A DNA stretch of 64,000 bases. Origin: UTCFX2 sp002050125. Lineage in GTDB: Bacteria > Chloroflexota > Anaerolineae > Anaerolineales > UBA4823. The notes beneath the pieces were generated by a model. It searched no databases, was not told where the DNA came from, and saw only the letters and a list, made by a program, of their open reading frames with translations. Made by a program: the position numbers and the translations under genes. Where the stretch lies: NCBI GenBank assembly GCA_027494035.1, contig JAOSJQ010000001.1, forward strand, positions 1 to 64,000. The letters run 5' to 3'. Each line of letters opens with the position of its first letter. The first letter of the stretch is position 1. Below are positions 21,915 to 30,700 of this stretch, piece by piece.

Positions 21915-23676
21915 CTAACCGAACATGTCTCCCGCTACGGGTATGGAATAGGATAGGGTAGTGCTCAGCGAAGGAGAATCAGGTGGGGGATAAGGATATG
22001 AGGCAGGAATCGCAGAATTCATTTCCATTTCTGTTTTCAAGATTATCGGAAGTTTGATTTTCATACACACATTGTTATAACGTCGTGGGGTATAGTCTGG
22101 AATAGTGATAAAGTCTCGATGGATCCGTACTACTTTATCGTGATTAAACTCTGTTGTTGCTTCATAACCCCATATTCCATTATTCTCAAAGCTGTCGAAA
22201 ATTAACGTGTGTCGGGGGTTGAAGACACCGATTCATAATATCCCCTGGCTGCAAAGCGTTCCGACTTGTTAGTTCAAAGGAAAAGCTCTCCAAAGAGCAC
22301 GTACCATAATGGCTACCTAAGTCCCAAGCTCTACTGACCAGGCCAGAGCAATCGATCCCTCGCCCACAGCTTACATAAGTATCACTTGCGTGTCCTGCAA
22401 AGTAACCATTGGAACCTCCACCCATGAATGTGTTGAATTGAGCAATGGTATCCCAGGTATTCCACGCATATGGGACACTAGAATAGTAGCCTGCGTTGCC
22501 CAAATAGGATGGTTTGACCCGGCCTTGGCATGCGCCATTGTCGTTAATGTGATAAGAACTGAGGTAGGTTGAATTGTTAAAATATTCTTTCGCAACATCG
22601 ATGATTAAATTGCGCTCTCGACAAGTTTCCGCCACAAATGATACATCATCAAGTTGCTCTTTTTCATCTTCATCAACAGGCGGAATTAGAATGGGCTCAA
22701 GTTTTGAATGAAAGGATAACTTATGTATCTCAACTCCATCCGGTCTAGTGATCATAGCCAATACTTCACCTTCCGGTCCAGCTGCAACTCCATGTTCTAC
22801 AGTTGTATATTGCGAAGCTAACGGAACACGAGCCATTCCAATTAAACTGCCCGATGCATCATAACGATACACCTTCTGATCTACTTGAAATGACTTGTTT
22901 AAGACCAATTCTACAACTTGGGCCAGAAAACTTCCGTCAGAATTAATGTGCAGTAAACTGAGTCCGCCTAAGTCATTGACTACGGATACTTCGATGCGCT
23001 TGTCCCCTGCTTGGATATAACCCTCAGACGCATCATTTTCACGCATGTCGGCAGGATGGGCTGAATATACCTTACCCTGAATCTCGTAACCTTCAAGGTC
23101 TTTTATGTTTTGTTCGCCTTCTGGCGTTATTAATTGTGTAATTTCATGACCTCCCATTCTCTCAATAAGGAGGCTGCCATCAGTTCCAATCGCAATTCCA
23201 CTCAATCCATCTTCCAGCCATAAACCTTTGGGTAAATCGTGCAAGCCTATAATTTTCCCATTCGAGTATAACTGAACAACTTTCGGGGGAACGGAAGCTA
23301 CATCCAGAACCCATATTGTCGATGATGCAACCTCTAAATCACCTGCCCCGATCACGAAATCGCCAATAAAAATCTTATCGATCAATTCCCCATTTGGGTT
23401 AAAGTGCAACAGATGATCATCTGGCGTATCCGCGATCCAGAAAGTCCCATCTGGTGCCACTGTGAAAGCAGCAGGACCCCAAATAAGCATATCGGGATTA
23501 TCCACCCCTTCATAATGAATGCCATCTTCTCCGACAGGAATTGTAAATAAAATTTCATTCGGCGGTTCAATTTCAATGGGAGAGAATAATGAAGTTGTGC
23601 CAGCAGTAGCTGTATAAATACCAGAGAGGCCAAAGACGAAAATAATCAGAATCACGAGGAAGGCCAGCTTTTTCAT
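21915..23676 (-). CDS. Secreted propeller-NlpC/P60 protein, frameshifted (unit 2 cargo)
   Basis: Signal peptide, NHL-like propeller (about 40-340), then an NlpC/P60 peptidase domain with the catalytic Cys in GIDCSGLVSRAW. The open frame stops early at 22186. Removing one C from a C5 run near 22216-22220 restores RHTLIFDSFENNGIWGYEAT, with the expected catalytic His, and a further 90 codons to a stop at 21915 with a Pro-rich YPYPPPDSP tail. Total length is then 586 residues. NlpC/P60 enzymes cut peptidoglycan stem peptides outside the cell. The frameshift may be a sequencing error or true decay. Confidence 0.75.
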
Positions 23677-23679
23677 TTT

Positions 23680-23871
23680 TCATTCTCCATCCCCAGCGAA
23701 TATATGGTTTTCATGAAATTGGCCAAGATTTTTATGTAGTAGCGAATGAGCGGTAACCGTTTGATGGATTGGTTGTATAGCTTGAATAGTCTTTGAGGGT
23801 TTACTATTGCAGGCGGAGAAAACGAGCGCCAGCAGCAGGAACAAGGCAGTCTGAGAATTCCTGTTTTTCAT
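23680..23871 (-). pseudogene. NTF2-like lipoprotein remnant (unit 2)
   Basis: Only the signal peptide (LFLLLALVFSACNSKPS) and start of the linker remain, 63 residues, before the frame runs into the next gene, 3 bp away. The NTF2-like domain is deleted. It might still make a short lipopeptide, but it is best read as a truncated copy. Confidence 0.8.
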
Positions 23872-24115
23872 CGGAATTCCCTTTCAATTACTATACAACA
23901 GGGGGGGGTAAGCAGCCAAGTGCTATTCATCCGCATTTTGGATTACTTTCGTCACATCGGTTGTGAGGATATCACACTTCTTGTGCCCCCAGCGTGAATT
24001 GAATACAATTCTTCAACTTGTCCCGATCCTCAAAGCGAATTAACGCGAAGAACTGCTCGACCGGCAGGTCAAACAGTTCGATTTGTGCCCCCACGGGGAT
24101 CTGACTCGAACTGCG
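23872..24115 (-). repeat. Island repeat R2: leader, hairpin and separator
   Basis: The same order as the other copies: hairpin near 24049-24078, separator about 24087-24115 with CCCCGTGGGGGCA on the minus strand. Just beyond it, at 24140-24155, is the CCATATCCTGCTCC sequence that encodes PYPAP in other units, here out of frame behind the gene at 24196. Confidence 0.8.
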
Positions 24116-24195
24116 CCAATTGACTTAATGCTATTTTTGTAGGAGCAGGATATGGTAAAAATATTAGTAACCTATGGTTTAGGAATTGCAATTAG

Positions 24196-24966
24196 TCATG
24201 GAAGCGGCGTCGAAGTCGAAGGCGGTGGGTATTGCTGTGGGAGCGGTGTATATTCTTCGGGAAATGGATATGGGGTGGGAGGTATTGCTGTGGGAGTAAT
24301 TGATGGAAGCGGGGTAATCGTTGGCGCGGTGACGGTTGCAGTTAACCCATCCACAAACTGCATAGTTTGAACGTCAAAATAAAGGGTCTGACCGTTTTGA
24401 CTGACGAGCGTAAGTATATAGTGGTCTTCAGATGAAACTTGCAGCCAGCCAGTCAATTCTGATGTTTCATACCAGACACTCTCATAATTACTAAGATCAT
24501 GTGAAAAAACTTGTACCTTTAGAACACCTTTTGTTAGATTAGGGGTATTCGAATAAGTGCCCGCTATGCCACCTGCATAAACGCGAATTTGCTGCTCGTT
24601 TACTACACCCTGCCATACATTCGCAAACGGTTGTGGATTAACGTGAGCCTCAAAAATACCTGTGGCAAACGGCACGGGACTAAAAGTTGGAGGGCAGCAA
24701 GTGGGAGGCGGGGTGACTGTCGTTATCGCGATCAAGGCAAACCGGGTTTGCATCACTGCTGCTTCTGCGGTCTCTCTCCAATTTTGAAAGGAGGTAGGAG
24801 TAACCTCAGTTGGTGATGAAGCAGTTGCCGTACTCGGCGCCATTCCAATTGATGATGGTAAAAAAAATTTAATTGCGAAGGCAACAATTAATCCGAGAGC
24901 TGTTAGTGCAAATAATCCCGTTAATAAGCCTAGGAATGAAAGCCGAATTGATTTATTCTGTTTCAT
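24196..24966 (-). CDS. Membrane-anchored protein with Pro/Thr-rich ends (unit 1 cargo)
   Basis: 256 residues: one N-terminal membrane segment (residues 12-36), a Thr/Pro-rich linker (40-100), a globular domain of about 110 residues with GIFEAHVNPQPFANVWQG and SEDHYILTLVSQNGQTLYFD, and a Pro-rich C-terminal tail. The family is not recognised. The beta-rich middle could be a small binding domain. A decayed PYPAP coding sequence about 40 bp past its stop suggests that the gene lost its original last codons to a frameshift. It follows the large secreted gene with a 25-bp gap. Confidence 0.65.
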   Translation of the reverse strand: MKQNKSIRLSFLGLLTGLFALTALGLIVAFAIKFFLPSSIGMAPSTATASSPTEVTPTSFQNWRETAEAAVMQTRFALIAITTVTPPPTCCPPTFSPVPFATGIFEAHVNPQPFANVWQGVVNEQQIRVYAGGIAGTYSNTPNLTKGVLKVQVFSHDLSNYESVWYETSELTGWLQVSSEDHYILTLVSQNGQTLYFDVQTMQFVDGLTATVTAPTITPLPSITPTAIPPTPYPFPEEYTPLPQQYPPPSTSTPLP

Positions 24967-24991
24967 AACAGCTTCCTCCCAATAGCAAAAA

Positions 24992-26004
24992 TCAGTTGTC
25001 CGGATACCACATCATATCTGTGGAACGAGAATTTGATACTAACCCATTTGCGGTCCGCCAGTCTGCATCAAGAGCCTCTCTCATTTGTTGAATAGCCATA
25101 ATGGGCGTGTTTAGGGTATTGTAAAGATCGCAATTTTGTGTTTGACTACAGGCTCTCGCTTGGGTGAGTAATTCTTGGAACGTAATTTTTGAATAACCGT
25201 TCAGATACCCCCATAGGCTCAATCCCTGCCAGCGCCGTGCATCTATGCCATCGGTATGGTAAATTTCAGGAAGCGGGTATTTTACCGGAAGCCCTCTCTG
25301 GGATACCTCATGAATGCGATCGTAGCTCCAATCACGGGCAAATGGCGCATAAGGCTGATAACCATCCGGGCAATCACAGGTGCCATAGTTGTAGAAATTT
25401 CTCCAGCAGATATCTTTATACCCATCCAACCAGGCTTTCGTGTTTGTATACGTATTCCATGGTGCCTCGATATCCATTGCGCCAACGATAAAGACTTGAT
25501 ATGCAAATCCATAATTAATCACATCGGTATCAATACTTTGGACCATTGCTCCCCATTCCCGACCATGGTCATAGGTTACCGCATTGCTGGGTGAACCTGG
25601 TGGATTTGCGCAATCAAGACCTCCTATGCAGTTATTTACTCCAAGGCCGATAATGACGGGGACTGCTTGCGTATTATACCTATAGCCACAGTTCTGGCCT
25701 GGTCCACCAGGAACTAAATTTTGCAACTTCGCACAGAATCCCCCAATATAATTAAAGATATGAGCTTTAATCTCGGTTTTCGAGTGGCATATTCCAGTGT
25801 GCATGTATGCTCCCCACTCGGTATCCGAATATTTGCATGGTTGACCCCAGTCAAGAACAATTATTATCCGCTCACCAGATTGGATTGCTATTAGGTAATT
25901 TTCTGCATCAGCTTGTCCAACTACTGGAGGGTTGAAATCAGGTAAGGAACCTTTCATATAGTAAGAAGATGTGGTAAACGGCGACTTAATAACCAATGGA
26001 AGAT
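24992..26004 (-). pseudogene. Large secreted protein, C-terminal part (split by insertion sequence)
   Basis: About 335 residues, cysteine-rich, with IIIVLDWGQPC, HTGICHSKTEIKAHIFNYIG, TQAVPVIIGLGVNNCIGG and FIVGAMDIEAPW. The pattern suggests a TIM-barrel-like secreted fold, but no family is recognised. It is separated from its signal peptide by the insertion sequence at 26005-27178. Deleting that element and one 10-bp target copy joins the parts in frame as IYLPLVIKSPF. Confidence 0.8.
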
Positions 26005-27178
26005 TCTCTACCGTACATTAATAACCTCAGGTCCAGGCTGAAACCAAAATAGGGGTTCAAAATCCCAATTGCGTTTCAGACAATGACGGAGCCAATCCAT
26101 GCCTAAGCGAAAAAGACTCTTATCCTGGCGTTCCGTACGGTCGATCCATGCGGCGTTGTTGTTGGCGATGACTTGTAAACCCTGCAAGATCATCCAAACA
26201 TAGGCAAGGCAGGCGGCCAACAACAGGCGGCTCAGGCGGGCAGGATCGGACAGATGGCTTTTATGAATGTGAAAGCCGCGGCTTTTCTGATCGGAAAAGA
26301 AGGGCTCGATCCGATATCTACGCCGGTAATAGCGGCAGGTTTGGTACTTGTCTTCCAGATTGCTAAGCAAGTAGATGGGATTTTCATAGTTGCTGCCCCA
26401 CCACCCGACCAGGTTGACTTGCACCGAGGCGGCTTGTGTAAACCCAACTTGGCGATACTGCATGACGCTCTTTTTCTGTAGGGGCATGTCGGCAATGGGG
26501 TGCTCTCCTTGTGGACTGTGCACGTAAATCTGTGGAGATGTGCGTAAAACGTACTTCCAGGAAGTGTTTTCTTGCAGCCAAAGCAGCATTTCAGTAGTGT
26601 CATACTCCGCATCACCCATCAAGATCACCTCTACCCCTTCGGGAAGCAGCGCTTTGAGCTTTTCGAGCACCTGGATATGGCGCTCGGCGCTGGTGTGGCC
26701 TTTCTTACCGGGATAGACTAGCCACACCAACGGTAAGGCGCGTTTCTTGTAGACGATACCGACCATCAACACCATGCAGTTGCGCCCAACCTGGCTGGCA
26801 TCCATCACCACCGCCAAGGGCAAAAGCGCCAAGGCGCACAAGATCTGCCGAGCAAAAGGTAGATAGATCCATTCCTCATCCAAGTGCTCTTGTTTGACCC
26901 ACCTTCGCATGCGCATCTCGATGCTTTTGTCTTTTGCCTGGACGGGAACTTCATTGCTCATTTCCGAGAGTTGGGCTTTCTTGCTCAATACAATGCCAGT
27001 GATCATCATTGCTAAGGTGACCACATGACCAGGATGATGCAGTTTGACCATTTGCTTCAACGTTTTCAGCACTTTTGTGTATACTTTGTAGCGATCAGTC
27101 ATCGGGTATCCTCTCTTAGGTTTTGTCACCCTTGAGTGTACCTTATGACTGATCATCCTTCACTTTGTACGGTAGAGA
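26005..27178 (-). mobile_element. IS4-family element with 10-bp target duplication
   Basis: 1174 bp, with TCTCTACCGTACA/TGTACGGTAGAGA inverted repeats at the ends, flanked on both sides by AATGGAAGAT (25995-26004 and 27179-27188). The exact duplication shows a recent simple insertion. Confidence 0.95.
26008..27102 (-). CDS. IS4-family transposase
   Basis: About 364 residues from the ATG preceded by AAGAGAGG. DDE motifs: VVMDASQVGR, ILMGDAEYDT, and the YREK signature YRRRYRIEPFFSDQK, which is diagnostic for IS4. It appears intact and, with perfect ends, possibly still mobile. Confidence 0.9.
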   Translation of the reverse strand: MTDRYKVYTKVLKTLKQMVKLHHPGHVVTLAMMITGIVLSKKAQLSEMSNEVPVQAKDKSIEMRMRRWVKQEHLDEEWIYLPFARQILCALALLPLAVVMDASQVGRNCMVLMVGIVYKKRALPLVWLVYPGKKGHTSAERHIQVLEKLKALLPEGVEVILMGDAEYDTTEMLLWLQENTSWKYVLRTSPQIYVHSPQGEHPIADMPLQKKSVMQYRQVGFTQAASVQVNLVGWWGSNYENPIYLLSNLEDKYQTCRYYRRRYRIEPFFSDQKSRGFHIHKSHLSDPARLSRLLLAACLAYVWMILQGLQVIANNNAAWIDRTERQDKSLFRLGMDWLRHCLKRNWDFEPLFWFQPGPEVINVR

Positions 27179-27336
27179 AATGGAAGATAAATATGATAAC
27201 CGCCCCCTTGTGCAAAGGCAACAGATGGGTTGCTAGATTTCTCAATAATATCTGTTGGGGAAACGAGGCTCGCTAAAATTACGAGGCCAATTAGTATAAG
27301 GCCAAAAATAACATTTGTGAGCTTCTTGTTGGCCAT
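27179..27336 (-). pseudogene. Large secreted protein, N-terminal part (split by insertion sequence)
   Basis: ATG, then ANKKLTNVIFGLILIGLVIL as the signal peptide core, then SNPSVAFAQGGGYHIYLP, where the insertion sequence interrupts. The motif YLP(L/I) just after the signal region is shared with the amidase at 11434. It is the first gene of unit 1 after the decayed lipoprotein. Confidence 0.85.
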
Positions 27337-27437
27337 GGACCCTCCCCGTGTTCCTCAAAACCGAAACCAGAAGAATGACAAGAATCCCTATCTGATAATT
27401 CCAATATAGGGGTGACTGAATTACCATAGCAGGTATA

Positions 27438-27499
27438 AGTCACTTGTCCAGGTCGTGCAGCCACCGTCACTTCTACGGGATTGCTTGTGTGGCTCGAAG
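27438..27499 (-). pseudogene. Decayed NTF2-like lipoprotein (unit 1)
   Basis: A short stretch still aligns with the linker-coding part of the lipoprotein at 19777 (minus strand CGAGCCACACAAGCAATCCC and following). Signal-peptide codons and the domain are gone. It shows that unit 1 once had the same gene order as the others. Confidence 0.65.
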
Positions 27500-27520
27500 G
27501 CTATGGGAGTCTTTTTTATC

Positions 27521-27731
27521 AAAATTCCTATACGATTACTATACAACAGGGGGGGGGTGAGTAGCCAAGTGCTTTTTATCCGCAGTTTGGGTTACTTTCG
27601 TCACAGTGGTTGCGAGGATTTCACAATTTTTGTGCCCCCCGTGTGAATTGAAGACAGTTTTTCAATCTGTCTCGATTCTCAAAATGAATTAACGCGAAGA
27701 ACTGCTCGACCGACAGGTCAAGCAGTTCGAT
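27521..27731 (-). repeat. Island repeat R1: leader next to the intact tRNA-Glu
   Basis: The same leader and hairpin as R2-R5, but joined to a real tRNA-Glu instead of a decayed tRNA-like end. This shows what the separators in the other units derive from. Confidence 0.8.
27699..27728 (-). terminator. Hairpin downstream of tRNA-Glu
   Basis: A 13-bp stem (GAACTGCTTGACC with GGTCGAGCAGTTC, one wobble pair) and a 4-base loop, eight bases after the tRNA end. Only a short T-rich stretch follows, so termination is likely but not certain. Copies of this hairpin occur in R2-R5. Confidence 0.55.
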
Positions 27732-27735
27732 TGAG

Positions 27736-27808
27736 TGCCCCCAGAGAGATTCGAACTCTCGTTTTAGCCTTGAAAGGGCTGCGTCCTGGTCCCCTAGACG
27801 ATGGGGGC
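27736..27808 (-). tRNA. tRNA-Glu (anticodon TTC)
   Basis: 73 nt: acceptor GCCCCCA/TGGGGGC, anticodon loop CTTTCAA (TTC), T-arm GAGAG-TTCGAAT-CTCTC, discriminator A, CCA not encoded. It marks the right edge of the accessory island. Confidence 0.95.
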
Positions 27809-27828
27809 AATTTCGTTTGAGCGACGGG

Positions 27829-27857
27829 ATTTTACCATTCACGACCGTAATGGTCAA
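27829..27857 (-). promoter_or_regulatory. tRNA-Glu promoter
   Basis: On the minus strand TTGACC (27852-27857) and TAAAAT (27829-27834) are spaced by 17 bp, about 20 bases before the tRNA. It lies between the jag stop codon and the tRNA. Confidence 0.75.
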
Positions 27858-27863
27858 GCGCGC

Positions 27864-28670
27864 TCACTTCGGAATGATGGTCACTTTGCGGCGCGGATCC
27901 TCGCCGATGCTCTCGGTGATGACTTCGGGGTGGTCGCGCAGCTCAATGTGCACCAGCCGCCGTTCGCTGGCTGGCATCGGTTCGAGCACCTGCCGGCGCC
28001 CGGTGCGCACTGCCTGCTCTGCCAGGTGGCGCGCAAGCTGGCGGATTTGCTGCGTACGGCGCGCCCGATACCCTTCCACATCCACCACCAGCGGGACGGA
28101 ATGCCCTACCTCCTTGCCGATGATCAAACCCGCGATGTACTGCAAGGCGTTCAGGGTCTCGGCTTTTGGACCGATGAGGATGCTGAGGTCGTCGCCGCGC
28201 ACATCCACCAACAACGGCGCTCGATCTTTGGGATCATCCGGTTCGCCGTAGCAGACGGTCAAGCGCGCCTGGATTTTCATGCGAGCCAGCAGTTCCTGAA
28301 CCACCGCCTGAGCAATCTCAAGCGTGTTTTCATCGTCCACGACTTCGAAAACCGGGCGAGCGGGCAGTTCAGGCTCATCTTCCTCAAGATCAAACGCTTC
28401 GATTTCCGTCTCGAAGCTGAGATCTTCCAGGTCCTCCTCCGCAGGGCGTTCCAGCAGCGTCAATTCTTGATCGGCAGGCTGAGCGGATTGTTTGACCATG
28501 AGCCGCACCCGCGCCTGGCGCAACCCCAGCCCAAACAAACCCTTGCTCCCCGAATCTAGGATTTCGACCTCTACATCATCGGCTGACAAACCCAAATCTT
28601 CCAGACCGCGCTCCACCGCTTCTTCAACGCTCGGCGCGATCACTTCTAAACTTGTTCTCTGTTCTGCCAT
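27864..28670 (-). CDS. jag: RNA-binding protein Jag/KhpB
   Basis: About 268 residues: N-terminal Jag-N domain (EAVERGLEDLGL, DSGSKGLFGLG), acidic linker, KH domain (ILIGPKAETLNALQYI) and a C-terminal R3H domain (RRTQQIRQLARHLAEQAV, ASERRLVHIELRDHPEV). Jag/KhpB is a cytoplasmic RNA chaperone linked to cell division and envelope synthesis. The start is taken at the ATG two codons inside the GTG-started frame, behind AGAGGTGG. It stands after yidC, its common neighbour. Confidence 0.93.
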   Translation of the reverse strand: MAEQRTSLEVIAPSVEEAVERGLEDLGLSADDVEVEILDSGSKGLFGLGLRQARVRLMVKQSAQPADQELTLLERPAEEDLEDLSFETEIEAFDLEEDEPELPARPVFEVVDDENTLEIAQAVVQELLARMKIQARLTVCYGEPDDPKDRAPLLVDVRGDDLSILIGPKAETLNALQYIAGLIIGKEVGHSVPLVVDVEGYRARRTQQIRQLARHLAEQAVRTGRRQVLEPMPASERRLVHIELRDHPEVITESIGEDPRRKVTIIPK

Positions 28671-28713
28671 CTCCACCTCTTTGCCAGACCGCCAGGAGGT
28701 TCCCCCGGGTGCC

Positions 28714-29489
28714 TCAAGGTTTCGCCGGGCTCTGCTTGCGGCCCGGAATGAGATTCTTCCAGTCTAGCTTACCCATTGCGCCATATTGCAGGATCGACGC
28801 GACGTTGCTGGTGATGAAGTAAAGGGAAAGACCGGAAGCAAATGTGAGCGCGAGATACCCCATAAAAAGCGGCATGTATAAATTCATCGCCTGGGTCATC
28901 TGCGCGCCCTGTTCTCCAGGCTGCGACGGGGGGTCATCAGCCTGGATTGCAGATACGTTGTAGCAACGACAATAATCGCCAGCAGAGGAATCCCGAACCC
29001 GAATAAATAAACCCGCTCCGGTTGGTTGAGGTTCATCCACAAGAAGGTATTCTTGACTGGCAGCAGCTTGGAAATATCGATGAAGGAGTAAATGTTGCGG
29101 TTGAGTTGGGCAAGCTGCAACGGTGTGACTGCCAGGCTGCGGATGATCGCCTGGTAAAGCCCGATGATGATGGGAAACTGGATCAACATCGGCAAACACG
29201 AACCCAGCGGGTTGATCCCCATTTCCTGATAAAGCCGCATCTGCTCCTGTTGAAGTTTCTGTTTATCATCCTTGTACTTCTTCTGGAGCGCCTGCCATTC
29301 CTTCGATTTTTGCATTTCCTGCATTTTTTGCGTGCCGCGGATTTGCTGAACCGTAAGCGGGTGGGTCAGCAGCCGGATCAGCAGCGTGAACACGATAATC
29401 GCCACGCCAAAGCTGCCAACCAGGTTGTAGATGGTGAGCAGAATGTTCACCATCGGGTTGATAATAACCATATTCCAAAGATCCGCCAT
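28714..29489 (-). CDS. yidC: Membrane protein insertase YidC/OxaA (apparent frameshift)
   Basis: The first frame (from 29489) carries the membrane core: VGSFGVAIIVFTLLIRLLTHP, a Lys/Gln-rich cytoplasmic loop (KMQEMQKSKEWQALQKKY) and GINPLGSCLPMLIQFPIIIGL. It leaves the correct frame at a C6 run (28928-28933). One more C would join it to QMTQAMNLYMPLFMGYLALT and FASGLSLYFITSNVASILQY, ending at 28714. Corrected length is 258 residues, normal for Gram-positive-type YidC. YidC is essential, so a base-calling error is more likely than a true break. It inserts proteins into the cytoplasmic membrane. Confidence 0.9.
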
Positions 29490-29538
29490 AGGTATTTGTT
29501 CCCTTTTGATTACCTGACTAACCGGCTGCCCGCTCAGA

Positions 29539-30633
29539 TTACTTCGCTGGCGTAAACATCCAGCGATTGTTACCTTGCAGATCGACCGCTACCAAAGCCG
29601 CCTCGTATTCAAGCGGCGCAATTAAGAGAGTATCTCCAGCCTGAATGAGGTCCGAATAAATCTTACCGCCAATTGGCTTGTTCCACAGTGCGTTGCCCGT
29701 AGCGGCTTCGACCGCGTAAAGCACGCCCGCCTGCGAAGCGAAGTAAAGCGTTGTCTCATTGACAACCGGTGCAGAAATTACCGCCCGATTCGGACCGGCA
29801 TCGGGCTGGATTTGCCAGCGCACCGAACCCGTCTGGGCGTCCAGCGCAGATACGTACCCCTCCTGATCGCCCAAGAAAATCAAACCTTCAGCCTGAGCCG
29901 GTTTTGACCAAACCCAGCCTTTCACAGATGTCACCCAGAGGATTGTGCCGTTCGAGACGTCCACCGCGGACATATCTGCGCCCAAAGTGCCGACATAGAG
30001 AACGCCATCTTCGCCCAGCGCAAACGATGATGTGATTGCCCCGCCCAGGTCGTCCGTGACCCAAAGCTGAGCCCCATTTTCGGGATCGAGGGCATATACA
30101 TGGTGATCCATCGATGCGACGAGTAACTTGCCGTCATATTCAATCGGCTTTGCCCACAGCGCCTGTTTCGAGGCGAAACTCCAGCGCAGGCTGCCATTTG
30201 CGTCCAGGGCATAAAGATTGTAGTTGACGTTCGGGGCATATATCGCACCCGGCGCGGCCAGCGAAGAGCCGACATATTTATCATTTGCCCCATTAAAAAC
30301 CCATTTCTGCTGACCATCGGCGGTGTTGATGCTATAAAGGCTGTGGTTGTAAGAACCGGCGATCAACTGCCCGCCTTCGGCGATTTCGGGTGCCGCGAAA
30401 AAGTTGATCTTATTATCCGCCTTTTGCGGAAAACGCCATTTTTCTGTGCCGTTCGAGAGATTGATCGCATAGATATGCATACCTGAAGCCAGGTAAACCA
30501 ACTCTGCATCGCTGTCCAGCGTGAGTCCAGCCCAGCTCGACGGGATGCCGGCGCCGCCGCTACAGGCTGTCAGCAAGCTGCCAGCAACGATGAGCATAAT
30601 CAAGGTGAAGAAGATTTTTTTTATATTTTTCAT
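29539..30633 (-). CDS. PQQ-type beta-propeller lipoprotein
   Basis: 364 residues. Lipoprotein signal SLLTACSGG (Cys about 24), followed by seven or eight repeats of the form IYAINLSNGTEKWRF, LYSINTADGQQKWVF, LYALDANGSLRWSF, VYALDPENGAQLW, the PQQ/BamB propeller signature. It would sit on the outer face of the membrane as a binding scaffold. It is placed between yidD and yidC, 50 bp from yidC. BamB-like function in membrane protein assembly is tempting but unproven, because this lineage has no classical BAM setting visible here. Confidence 0.85.
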   Translation of the reverse strand: MKNIKKIFFTLIMLIVAGSLLTACSGGAGIPSSWAGLTLDSDAELVYLASGMHIYAINLSNGTEKWRFPQKADNKINFFAAPEIAEGGQLIAGSYNHSLYSINTADGQQKWVFNGANDKYVGSSLAAPGAIYAPNVNYNLYALDANGSLRWSFASKQALWAKPIEYDGKLLVASMDHHVYALDPENGAQLWVTDDLGGAITSSFALGEDGVLYVGTLGADMSAVDVSNGTILWVTSVKGWVWSKPAQAEGLIFLGDQEGYVSALDAQTGSVRWQIQPDAGPNRAVISAPVVNETTLYFASQAGVLYAVEAATGNALWNKPIGGKIYSDLIQAGDTLLIAPLEYEAALVAVDLQGNNRWMFTPAK

Positions 30634-30700
30634 CGTGATGTTCTTAATAGGGTGACTCTGTTATCAGTATTTTTAGACCAGGAAAATGTATTCGCGCCGC

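Noticed and set aside
10667..27731. Repeats considered as a CRISPR array
   Set aside because: Five repeats of 200-250 bp separated by kilobases of genes do not form short regular repeats with short spacers, and no cas gene is seen.
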